A stretch of 64,000 nt of DNA from Bisporella sp. PMI_857 (lineage: Eukaryota > Ascomycota > Leotiomycetes > Helotiales > Helotiaceae), in assembly GCA_021307315.1 (NCBI GenBank), contig JAJSPD010000035.1, forward strand, positions 186,001 to 250,000, read 5' to 3'. The translations under genes were made by a program, and so were the position numbers. Of this stretch, positions 24,937-35,373 are shown piece after piece; position 1 is the stretch's first letter, and the number at the start of each line of letters is the position of its first letter. The notes beneath the pieces were generated by a model that was not told where the DNA came from, searched no databases, and saw only the letters and a list, made by a program, of their open reading frames with translations.

Positions 24937-25418
24937 ATCCACGATCTAATAACTTGATATGTAGACAGTCTACCCACTCAGCTAGACCACGAACTTTTCT
25001 TCTTGTTGATTTCGCAATGACTCTTCCTCTTTGAATGTCACGTGTTGCGGAAAAAGATTCGGCTAAACTATTAGGGATTGATAAACGCACACCGCCTTTA
25101 TCAACTATCAGATCTCCACATCAAACAACGGCTAAGGCAGCCTTCACGACATTGAGATATTCAACCACTTCTACTTGTTCACTACCAGGCCTTCCTTGGA
25201 GTTGCAGGATTTGGGTTGTGTCCTCTGCAAGAGTCCTGGAGCTTGCCAGCACCAAATATCCATCCAACCAAACTACAGAAGCAGAGGCAGTTGGTGCTCA
25301 GCCTTGTCTTCTCACTGGACCGAGCTACCTCATAATTCTTCCAGTCAGAGCTAGTTTCCCACCAGCACGAAGGAGAATTACAACCTCTGCTTGAAGTATT
25401 TCAGCCACTCCTACCACC
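24937..25418. promoter_or_regulatory. Divergent promoter region PRO2 / CSN3
   Basis: A 482-bp gap between two head-to-head genes must hold both promoters. No defined element was recognised. Confidence 0.5.
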
Positions 25419-27150
25419 ATGGATGACGCTCTGCAGAAGCTTCTTACCTTCCCAGCGCATCCCCCGCCTCCACAACAACTCTCCAATGGTCAATACGATG
25501 AGGCGATAAAGGTCCATTTGACGAAAGTTAGTCGGATGACGGACAAGGAATTGCTATCACATTCTGCGGGAGGCGAAAGTGGCTTAGATGTGAGTTTCTT
25601 CAAGCTAGAGGTTCAATAGGTTGCTGACTCTTGCACAAAAGATTATCGACCCATCTAAACACTCCGCATCTTACATATTCGTTCTCCTTGCGTACATACA
25701 AGCCTATAATAAAGGTGACAAGAAGGCGATAGAAGGCGATAAACTTTTTGACAAGATAGAAATATTTCTTTCTGTGTTTGACGCGCGACAGATTCGCTAT
25801 GTTGGACAAGAGCTAGCAAAGGTAGTTGATCAACTTGTTCGAATGGCTGCCAATGCTGATCAGGTGAGTCTTTGTTGCTGTGGGCACGATCTTGATTCAT
25901 TCGCGATGCTCCAGGAGCCAAAAGCTTCGAGTTTTAGGCTTGACGAATCTGTTTCTAGATTTGGTTCTATATGGGATACTTTCATATGTTACTATCCTAG
26001 TACTAGCCTTCGGTCACGTTTGCTATCATAACTAAACCTTACTAATTCTTCAAAGCGTCATCGAGCTATTGCTCCTGTTCGTGATGTCATCCTGAGGATA
26101 GACCCCTCTGGCTCACTACTTACCTCGCGGCACTTGCTGCTCGTCCAGCTGGCACTCGAGTCTCGGCACTTTGAAGAGGCCATTCCAGTCCTGGATAAAT
26201 CCATCCTGTACTTTCCAGGGACACCCAGCCAGCCGAAATCAAAGTTTTTGTGTGACATGGAGCTACCCTCAAGTTCTTATATGAACTCGAACCTTCACCA
26301 AAGTGGAAGGTTGAGATACCAAGACATTTTAGAATATTTTCTCTGGGGTGGAATGGTTTATATTGGATTGGGGAGATGGAAAAGTGCTTTAATATATTTG
26401 GAGAGTGCGATTACATATCCTATCCGAGGAAATTCTGTGAGCCGAATTATGGTCGAGGCCTACAAGAAATGGGTGCTTGTGGGTCTCTTGGTAGAGGGCA
26501 AATTACTTCCACTGCCAAAGTCAGTTGATGGCAATGCTACCAAAGCATTTCGCATTATAGGCAAGCCCTACGAGAGTATCGCAAATATATTCGAAACAGG
26601 CACAGCAGCAAGACTCAAGTCAGAAGCGGAACATGCTCAGAAGATTGTAAGCGACGATTGCAACACTGGCTTAGTCCTTCAAGTCTTGGCCGCCTATCAG
26701 AAATTTCAGATCCGCAATCTCGCAAACATTTATAGCAAAATTTCAATTCCTGAGATCCGGGACCTGACAACAAGTGCCGAAACTGGAAAGCAATTACCAA
26801 GCGTTCAAGCTGTCAAGGATCTTGTTACAAGCATGATAAATGATGAATCATTATCCGCAACCCTAACACAACCTTCTTCTGGACCTGCCGTACTTGTATT
26901 TAAACCCGCCGGCTCATCTTTGTCTGAAGAAGAGATGCAAAAGAGCTTACTGGAGGCATCGGAGCGAATTCAATCATTGACGCAGCAGATTACTCTTACC
27001 GACCGAATGTTAACTTACGACAAGGAGTACATCAAGTATGCGCAAAAGCAGAAAAAGAATATTAGAAACGGCGCTACGCAAGACCAAGGCATTGGTGGCT
27101 CTGAGATGGAGTTGGATTTTGGCGACGAGGACCTCATGGCAACATATTGA
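25419..27150 (+). CDS. CSN3: COP9 signalosome subunit 3
   Basis: Three exons: 25419..25589, 25642..25863 and 26056..27150 (495 residues). The first intron is 52 nt. The second is unusually long at 192 nt and could hide a microexon; the simple join gives MAANADQ-RHRAIAPVRDVILRIDPSGS. The protein is almost entirely helical, with repeats in the middle (HFEEAIPVLDKSILYFPG, YFLWGGMVYIGLGRWKSALIYLESAI) and a C-terminal PCI-type half (LQVLAAYQKFQIRNLANIYSKISI...). It ends in an acidic tail (EMELDFGDEDLMATY). CSN3 is a scaffold subunit of the COP9 signalosome, which removes Nedd8 from cullins. In filamentous fungi the complex links development, light response and secondary metabolism. The recurring KHSASYIFVLLAYI and LQHD-type helices fit CSN3 rather than proteasome lid subunits. 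Confidence 0.9.
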
Positions 27151-27813
27151 GGCAATGTTGTGTCAGGAATGAATGACATCGATACGATGACACATAACCA
27201 TTTGCATAGTTATGCTAAGTAAATAAAGTAGCTATCTGGGCTTTCATGACATAACATGTTCTCATAGACGGAGTTCTGGAGCGGGAATGGGAGGGTTGCA
27301 TGCGAGGCTGGCGCATTGGTCTACAGCTTTGCCATCCAAAGCTACATTCAGATAGTCAATAAAATATAGATATACGCGTCTTCCGGCAGAGCTATTTGAA
27401 ACTTTTGATCAGTGCATGCTTTGTAACTTCACTACCTAAGCAGCTGATGTACTCCACAGCAAGATTCAGAGGATCATTGTTTCTAGCATACTGAGCCGGT
27501 ACAGAAGCGGTGCTCTCAGACAAGCTTCTCATGCTATTGCTTGAGGTCAACGAAATGGAAGTACCGCTACGTTCTAAACACTAGAACTCTTCATAGATAA
27601 TCCATTTCTCATTCAGTGCCATTTAATTACTTTCTGAACGCCGGAGTCATCCGTCCCACATTTACCTCAATATAATATACAGCGTAAGCTCTATCGCGAA
27701 TGCCGTTGACAAAGTCCTGCATATTTTCTGCATAATAACATAAGATACTTCCTCATGCGCATTCGCCGGAATCAAAATCATCCTGCTAGTTCCAGCCCCA
27801 TCTGTCATTACTT
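27151..27813. other. Convergent 3' intergenic region CSN3 / RPA1
   Basis: Tail-to-tail gap of 663 bp. AT-rich, no gene recognised. Confidence 0.5.
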
Positions 27814-29858
27814 TTACTCTTCCAGATTGTAAGACTTAATGATAGCTGCAAGTTTATTTGCTTCGGCTGCATAGTTGATAGGAGTGGCATTCATGACTTG
27901 GTAGCGCGGTCTGCAATTTCTTAGTTATGTGGACGAAGGCGGGATTAGATTATTCACTTACCGCTGTTGATCTTGATAAGTCTCCATCTTAGCTCTGATT
28001 CTGAAGGTGTAAACTCTGCAAATCGCGTCCTCAAAAGCCTTTTCTTTTGCAGAGCTATCATTCTCCGAAAGCTCCATTAAATCATCTGCGGACATGCCCA
28101 TAATCATCTTACCCACCTCGTCAAAACAGCTAATATACAACTGTCCATAAGGATCACTGACGCTGACTTGCATAATATAGCGATATTGGGGCTTTTCATG
28201 GGTCAGATTGCACTTCTCGCAACGCCATCCATCACCTTGGTCAATAACTTTCTTATTGCAGCCTTCATTTGAGCATGCAGGGTAGGCGAAGTTCTCATTC
28301 TTGATGTAGGCGACGGTGCCTCTGACGGAGAATGTATCAGCGTTATCGGGGTCCATTCCAAGGCCTTCATCACGGACTTGGGCAATTGTCTTTAACGAGT
28401 CTTGTCGGCCACCAGCTGTCCCTGCACTGGCCATCCCGGAGTGCGAGGCAAAAGTATTCGTTCGTCCTTGAGAGTCATACCATCCTTTGAGCTTGTGAGC
28501 TTCTGGAATATCAGGATCGATAACCATAGAGCCAGATGATAGCAAACTCAAGCTTCGTCCACCAAAGTCTGAAACCTTGACGCCCTTGAACGCAACAATA
28601 GATTCGGGATTTGCTTCAAAATTAGTGGCACCTTTGCCCCAGATCGTTAGTCGCACCGAATAGCCACTGTCATCAACTAAAACCAATTCGCGCTTATCAT
28701 AAGGCTTTTGTGTGGCTTTGGCAACAATCTGCGAAACTTCCTGGACTTCCTTTAAAACGCCTATAATGTCAATGGTAGAATCTTTATCGATACTCTGGAG
28801 ATCCGCGACGTTGCTGAAATTGTACCTGACTTGAGGTACGCTTTCTGAATCCTCAGCCTTTTCGACAACGGTGTCCCTCTCAAATGTCATCTCGTAGTCA
28901 TTTGCAAGGGTGCTGAATTGCTTCTTGGCCATTTGTACCCGACAATGGGAGATATAGTATACGGAGCCTTCTTGGAAAGTGTCATAGAGCATGTCGCACT
29001 GATCATTGAATCCAGTTGCCTTTATTTCGCCGCTTTCATCCAAAAGATTAACACTGAATAGCTTTCCCTCACCAGACTGCTTGTGCCAGGTTTTGATTTC
29101 AGATTTATGCGTTACCCGGGCTTTGATTGTCCAATTCTGCTGGTATGGCGATAGTCCTTCGATTGGGTATATATTCGCATTAGTATTGGAGCTCGAGGGT
29201 CCTGTGCGTGTTGGAAGCGCACGATCTTGAGCAGCAGGCTGTTGTGCTTTGCCACTATTTCCATAGAACCCACCACCTGAGATTGTAGTATTCTGCGCAA
29301 CTGCTGACTTCGCGTCTCTGCCATCGTCTTCAAAAGCTTTGGGCTCACCAATCTTTTCCATTTCGCCCAGGCTCTCGATAACTTCAAGGTCCATGATAAT
29401 CAAGATTCTTCAGTTATGTTAGTATCAAACGTTTGTGAAGATGTTAAGGAGGCTGACTTTTTGCCCTTGACAGAGTTTGCCTGGTATGACTTGACGCGAA
29501 CTATGGATCCTTTCTTGAGTTTTCCATCGTGGACAACATGATTTGCTTCTGTTGAGAGTTAGAGCCATCCTTGGTGAAGGGGAAAGAAGTACTGACGGGT
29601 AGCAAGCATGCTCTGAACAAAGTTTCTGGTATCACTTAACACAATACGAAACCGCTCTGGATTCCCCTCTCCTGGAGTTCCAAGTGCTTTAATCTGAACA
29701 CACTGGCATACTGGCACAGGGAAGTCTGTTTCCAGTCTGTGTGGTTCATAAAAGATGGCGCTGGAAGGCATTAGTAAAAGCTAGAAGCCTGGAAAATATA
29801 CTGACTGCAAAGCTCCTTCCGTGATCTGGGCCTTCGCGGCTTCTTTAGGGTCTGCCAT
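27814..29858 (-). CDS. RFA1: Replication protein A large subunit
   Basis: Five exons on the minus strand: 29806..29858, 29597..29760, 29458..29548, 27962..29407 and 27814..27910 (616 residues). All four introns are 45-51 nt and each join restores known family sequence (GALHAIFYEPHRL, MLATQANHVVHDGKLKKG, KGKKILIIMDLEVIESLG, DQQRPRYQVMNATPINYA). RPA1 is the main single-stranded DNA-binding subunit of the heterotrimer used in replication, repair and recombination. Seen in order: the N-terminal OB fold (1-105), a linker, DBD-A (YQQNWTIKARVTHKSEIKTW), DBD-B (VRLTIWGKGATNF) and DBD-C, with its zinc ribbon of four cysteines in CSNEGC...WRCEKC at about 478-500. The last short exon supplies the C-terminal helix used for trimerisation. 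It shares a divergent promoter with the hydrolase gene. Confidence 0.97.
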
Positions 29859-30105
29859 ATCGATTTCTACCAAGTCTGCAAATGGTCTTCTGGTTGAGTT
29901 CACAAATGTTGTCGAAGGTGTAAGGACAACGACGCGCTGGGACGCGTTCAACTAATAAGTGGGTCACTTTAAGTGCTTTCACGTTAGCGTGAAATGCCCC
30001 TCCTTTAGACACACACCCCGCTTTTACCCAAGGTCAGAGCTCACTTCTCATACGACATCCAGTGTTCAGTTATATGCATTCGAGAACTTGCACTCATTAA
30101 CAGAA
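29859..30105. promoter_or_regulatory. Bidirectional promoter RPA1 / hydrolase with MCB box
   Basis: Only 247 bp separate the two start codons. An ACGCGT palindrome lies at 29942-29947 and a second GACGCG core at 29931-29936, about 75-90 bp upstream of the RPA1 ATG. ACGCGT is the MluI cell-cycle box bound by MBF, which drives DNA-replication genes at G1/S in yeasts. Its place before RPA1 fits that role. Confidence 0.6.
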
Positions 30106-31176
30106 ATGTCCGATCCAGAGCTTGCTACTAAAGCACCAGAAAATGATGCCGCGGAAGGTAGCGTCTTTCCAAATGATACGCCGGCTCAGACTGGTGCCAG
30201 CTTGGGAGTGAGACCGGCCTCCAAATTGTTTGGAACAATGCTGACATTACCATCAGGAACACTGCGTAACTGATCGACCAACTCGTCAGTATACCTAGCA
30301 GTTGTAGCCTTGAGGTCTGGTTGACTGACTTCTGCAGCTTTTGGTCAAGGGCCATCTGGAGAAATGACACAGCTCGGAGGGATCGACTGCTACGTATCTA
30401 AGCCCAATGACTACCCGCACTCGCCTTCCAAGCTCTTACTCTTCCTTACCGGAGCCACAGGCTTACACTCAGAAAATAATCAAATACAAGCGGATAAATA
30501 TGCCAGCGAAGGATTTCTTGTTGTTCTGCCAGACATGTTCTCAAACGACCCTCTCCCCGGCTCTGCAACGTACCAGGAAGAGAAGGACCCTTCATTCATA
30601 GAACAGATCAAGTTGCGTGTGGCAGAGACGGGTAAAGCTTTTTTTATTGATATGTGGCTTGCGCGACAAACACCGGAGAAGGTATTACCTATCATTCATA
30701 AAGTAATCGACGCTGCCAAGGATGAGTTCGCAGATGCTGTTGCGAGCGGCGGAGGCTTATACTCTGTGGGCTATTGTTTTGGTGGCAGAATGACCCTGCT
30801 TCTTGCTGGTGAGAAGCCAGATACTGTTTTATGGGGTCAAGCACCGGTTACAGACGAAGAGGCCGGTATTGTCAAGAAGGGACCATACATCAAGGCTGGT
30901 GCTATAGCTCATGCAACTCTAGTAGGTAAGGAGGACTTTGCCGGCACTCAGGCACCATTAGCTTTCGTGTGCGTGGAGAACGATCAACTCTTTCCAGATG
31001 AGGTGAAGGAGTATGGCGAGAACTTCTTAAAAGTCAACAATGTTGAGCATGAGTTTAAGACATACTCGGGAGTTCCACATGGCTTTGCAACTATCGGGGA
31101 ATACGAGGATGCCAAGATTAAATCAACTCAAGTTGAGGCTTTTGACCAGATGTTGGCATGGCTGAAGGCTCATTAG
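30106..31176 (+). CDS. Dienelactone hydrolase family protein
   Basis: Two exons, 30106..30265 and 30338..31176 (332 residues), with a 72-nt intron (GTAACT, branch CTGAC, CTGCAG) that bridges a stop-containing stretch. The ATG at 30106 opens MSDPELATKAPENDAAEG, a typical start for fungal members. The alpha/beta-hydrolase core shows the nucleophile elbow with cysteine instead of serine (VGYCFGGRM), the acid region (VENDQLFPDE) and the catalytic histidine (GVPHGFATIG). This Cys-His-Asp triad is that of dienelactone hydrolases, which open lactone rings in aromatic catabolism. Fungal paralogues are often of unknown substrate. The N-terminal linker just before the intron is less certain than the rest. 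Confidence 0.85.
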
Positions 31177-31803
31177 CGGATTCCGGTGGTCTATTAGGAG
31201 TATGGCGTTTGGGGCCAAGATCAATCATGGAAAGGACGCGACGATTATCAGGATTGAGAGAAACATAAAGCCGTTGAAATTATATTCTATGATACCATTT
31301 GAATGAATGTGGATATTTGCGGCTCAAAGTTTCGCTAAGTGGTGCTAGTGGTTCAATGAAGCAAAAACCGATCTGTTCATGTTGTCACGATGAGATGATG
31401 AGATTTATGGAAGACAAAAGAGCAATATGTTGGTCTTCGCAATGTATGGGCAAGGCAGCGATATTAATATGACGTATCTTATGATCAGGTCGCAGCCACT
31501 TCAGCCAAGCAACCACTTTTAAGTGCTTAAATAAAAGCTGCGACGTGCAACCAAAGGAGATGATGCATGAATGCGAAGAGTTTGATTTGCTGTTGGAATG
31601 TTCCTATGTAGGCCTCATGAAGAAGTCAATCCGATGACTAGTCTTGTCCTCCAAAAAGATATAGAGTGATTTAGTTGCTACCAAGCAGGACGCCTTAAAT
31701 GGTTCAGACCAAGTACCCTACGACAGTCAAGGTAACAACCAGGATGGATATACATTCCCCTTTCTAGTAAAAATTATATTGAAGGGAACATATATACACT
31801 CTC
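31177..31803. other. Convergent 3' intergenic region
   Basis: A 627-bp tail-to-tail gap between the hydrolase and oxidoreductase genes. Nothing recognised. Confidence 0.5.
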
Positions 31804-32924
31804 TCACCCAATCGTACATATGATTTTTCCCTTGCTCGTGTTCTTTTCCAGGGCTTTATGCGCCTCAACTACCTTCTCCCATGGTAGTACCTGATCAATA
31901 TAGATCTTGAAGGTGCCATCCTCAAACTTTGGTAGGTACTCTTCCAGCTTATCCCTCAGCCTGCCCTGGTATTCCGTATCTCTGCTTCTCAACGTACTGC
32001 CTTCGAGTTTGATTCGCTTCATCAGAAAAGCCATGATGTCAACCCCGGCAGGGAGTTTCGTGCCGCTCATTGCACCGAGTTGGATGATATGGCCATCTCG
32101 GGCAGCGACGTTAAGGTTTCCCTGGAAATAAGCCTGTCCTATAAAGTCGACGATCAGATCGACACCCTTCCCGCCCGTCTTTTCCAGGATCTCCTTCGAC
32201 CAATCCTGCGTCTTGTAATTAAACCCAGCCGTAGCACCCAGCTCCTTCACCGTGAAGTCAATCTTCTCCTGGCTCCCCGCCGTGACGTAAATCTCCTTCG
32301 CCCCCGCCTCCCGTGCAAGCTGTATCCCCGCAATGCTCACGCTGCTCGCACCCGCATGCCACAGCACGCTCTTCCCCTTTGCAAAGCTGCCCACCACGAA
32401 CAACGCCTGCGTAGCCGTGATCCAGACCTCCGGCACCCCCGCAGCCTGCTCCCAGCTCAGATGGCTCGGTTTGTGCAGTAGCATCTTTGCGGATACCGCT
32501 ACATATTCTGCGTACGCGCCGCCGTAGGCCAGTCCGAATACCTCGTCCCCTTGCTTGAAGCCTTCTTTCACGGACGGATCGAGAGTCTCGATGGTCCCCG
32601 AGAACTCGACGCCGAGGATGGGCCCGGCTTGTGGTGGGACGTGGTAGCGGCCTTCTCGCTGTAGGAGGTCCATACGGTTGAGGCCGAAGGCCTTGATTTT
32701 CACGATCACCTCTCCCGCTTTCGCAGTTGGTTTGGGGACGTCATTTTTGATATCTATGGGTTTCTATTAGGATATCGTTGACCAATGGAATAGCGGTAAA
32801 CTTACAAAGTGCGTCGGCATTGCCTGTTCCTCCTTTGATGTCTGGTGTTGTGGTCAGCTTCGGTCACGGGATAGGGAGGGGTAGCTTTGCAGAGCATACC
32901 AACTGCCCGCATTGTCTCGCCCAT
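31804..32924 (-). CDS. Quinone oxidoreductase / zeta-crystallin-like MDR protein
   Basis: Three exons on the minus strand: 32900..32924, 32806..32841 and 31804..32753 (336 residues). The first two exons are tiny (25 and 36 nt), but the joins read MGETMRAV-DIKGGTGNADAL-YIKNDVPKP, as expected. The fold is that of zinc-free medium-chain dehydrogenases: GROES-like N-terminus (KIKAFGLNRMDLLQREGRYHVPP, GVEFSGTIE) and an NADPH-binding Rossmann domain (VLWHAGASSVSIAGIQLAREAGA). The structural and catalytic zinc cysteines are absent, as in quinone reductases. The closest known type is the PIG3/TP53I3 group, which reduces quinones with NADPH. The physiological substrate is unknown. Confidence 0.9.
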
Positions 32925-33456
32925 TGTAATTGATTGGGATGATCGGACAGATAGGTGGTGAGATAGTAAGTTGTGAAGACGCAATGGAACCTGAAAGTGA
33001 TTGGAAAGGAACTTGTTTTACACAAGCGTATGGGTGTGGCAGTTCAAAGGTTTGGACCAGTTAATTATTAAGCGTGACGAAATTTAGTTTGTACAATGGA
33101 GGGGCCAGGAGTTCCATCGTAATCGAATTTCATGAATCAAATCCTCGGTTCCGAGAACCTGCCTCGGAGGGACCAACAGGAACCCCATACTAATGACTGT
33201 ATGAGAAACAAAAACAATACGCATATGAAATATTGAATGTGGAAAAATCTATGGATGCCGATTATTAAATGCACAGATCATAAGTATGCAGTCGTGAGTC
33301 CCTCGCAATTTTTTGCCACAACTGCGTGCCAAACTTGGTTAAGAAGTATCTTCATTTATCGAACGAAGAAACACCTGCTCAATTTTACATACCTTTTGAT
33401 ATGACAACCATGACTCTCTAAACGCCAGCAAATGCACACCAAAATCCGTCCTGCCC
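32925..33456. other. Intergenic region before the oxidoreductase
   Basis: A 532-bp gap between the 3' end of eIF3i and the 5' end of the oxidoreductase (both on minus). It holds the oxidoreductase promoter. No gene recognised. Confidence 0.5.
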
Positions 33457-34682
33457 TTACTGCTGTTCACGTTGTCTAGCCTGTCTCTCAACTTCGTATG
33501 TGAAGTCAAAGTATCCTTTATCGAATTGGTGGACTCGAACATAGCCATCCTCTCCCCCGCTGGCATATCCTTTCCCTTGAGGATCGGCTGCGACCGTGTT
33601 GAGAGGACCGAAGTGACCTCTGACACGGCCGACTTCCTCTTCGAAGATCTTGTGATAAAATCTGGCTTCGAATTTACCTTGACGAGTAGATGTCTGGGTA
33701 ACGTTCATGGCATCTTGCCCACCACCAAGAATGACGAAGTCCTTTTTGGGCGTGATCGCCGCGCTATTGAGAGGCGTATCGGCAACATAGGTTTTGAGAA
33801 CATTGAGGTTATATGCGTTGATGATCTATATGCGTTGTTAGTTTCCTGGAACTCATACTTCTCCTCAGAAATTCTTACCTTGGCAGTTTTGTCTTTCGAT
33901 GCTGTGATGAAGTATGTCCTATCAGGAGCCCACTGTAAATCAGTAATCAGACTGTTCGAGTCTAACTCATGAACTTGAACATTGTCTAATTGCTCGCCAT
34001 TCTGATGCATGTGGTTAGCCTCTGCCTCTCATCCTGTATGGAACAACCCTACCTTCGCATCATACTGTGATACAGATCCATCCTCGTGGCCCGCAATGAT
34101 GTATTTTGAAAGATAGCTCCACCCAGCAACGGTAGCTTTGCTCTCTTCGCAGGTAATAGTCAAAACCTTCTCACTAGATTGCTCGGCATTCACATCGAGA
34201 TTGATGTCCAAAACAACGATCGTGCCCAAGAAACCCATGCGCATTTCCGTCACAGCCAACAGTTGTGAACCATCCTCATTGAACTCGACTCTCTTGACCG
34301 CGGTATCGAAATCCCAGACCTTTAAGCACTTTCCAGTTTTCACATCCCATAACCTCACAGTATTGTCTGCGGCACCACTGGCAAGTAAAGTGCTTGTTGG
34401 GTCGACATCAACTGTCCAGATGGCTCCTTGATGTCCGTGGTATGTTCCAAGCCTCTCTCCGTTGTGCGCATACCAGCCGCAGATATGTTGGTCCTTTGCC
34501 GTCGAGAAAATCAGATCTCCGTCTCTATTATACCTATATTATCATGAGCACATGGCGGCTTAACAGCATTGAACTCTTTTACCTGATCTGGGTCAAGGCC
34601 CGCTCCTAGTGGGGTATTAGCAGACTTCCTTCAGAGTTTTGGCAGAATACTGTACATGTCCCTGGAGCAAAATTGGTCGCAT
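33457..34682 (-). CDS. TIF34: Translation initiation factor eIF3 subunit i
   Basis: Five exons on the minus strand: 34656..34682, 34583..34605, 34053..34533, 33879..34001 and 33457..33825 (340 residues, exactly the family size). Exons 1 and 2 are only 27 and 23 nt; they are secured by the conserved start [31 protein letters not shown]. The protein is a seven-bladed WD40 propeller, with [53 protein letters not shown] and [19 protein letters not shown] as visible blades. eIF3i joins eIF3b and eIF3g on the 40S ribosome and helps scanning for the start codon. It is divergent from the C1-THF synthase gene. Confidence 0.97.
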
Positions 34683-35373
34683 ATTGGCGACTGAGATCCA
34701 CTCTAATGATGTATGTGAATATGAGGTGGTTTTAAGGGCAGAGGCGGGTGGCTTGGGCTCCTCTAAAAATTCGAGAGAATCGCGACGTCTTTTGAAGTTG
34801 AAGGGCAAAATGTCAGTGTTCTGGTGTGTGGCGCGCTAGCCAATCAGCATCGACACTGCCGCTTACTGCCCCTTAGCCATACCTCGTCTGGCCCTGGCCG
34901 TTCAGTGAGTCAACCAAAGCCTTGTGGAGGGGCTGTGTTCACCGCCTTTCCTTCTATACACACGATGTAATACTTTCCTGCCACACCACTCTCTCCATCA
35001 CTGCCCTCCAAATTTTTATATTTGCACCTCCGAATTCCCCATGCACTGGCTAAGTAATTCGAAAAAAGATTAACGATGACTCCACCCTGAGTATAGAAGA
35101 ATGAAAGAAGGACTGTTGTCCATTGCTCGACTCACCTAATTCCTCTTTCGGGCTTATTTTGGTTCTCAGATACTTGTTCCAGCAGGAAAGAGTCATGCTA
35201 TCTATTAATCTCTAGAATCATCGATCGAGCCAAGACTTTTCACAATAGGATTTTTTTTGGGTTAGCACTCCAATTGGGCATTGGCCCTATTTTAAATTTC
35301 TGTATCTCCTTCCTTTGCATACTCGTGTGTTTGGCTATTCAGCAGGACTTTACGGGAGCCCAGGTCGTGCTAG
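34683..35373. promoter_or_regulatory. Divergent promoter region eIF3i / C1-THF synthase
   Basis: A 691-bp head-to-head gap holding both promoters. CT-rich patches and a T-run before 35260 are visible. No defined element recognised. Confidence 0.45.
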
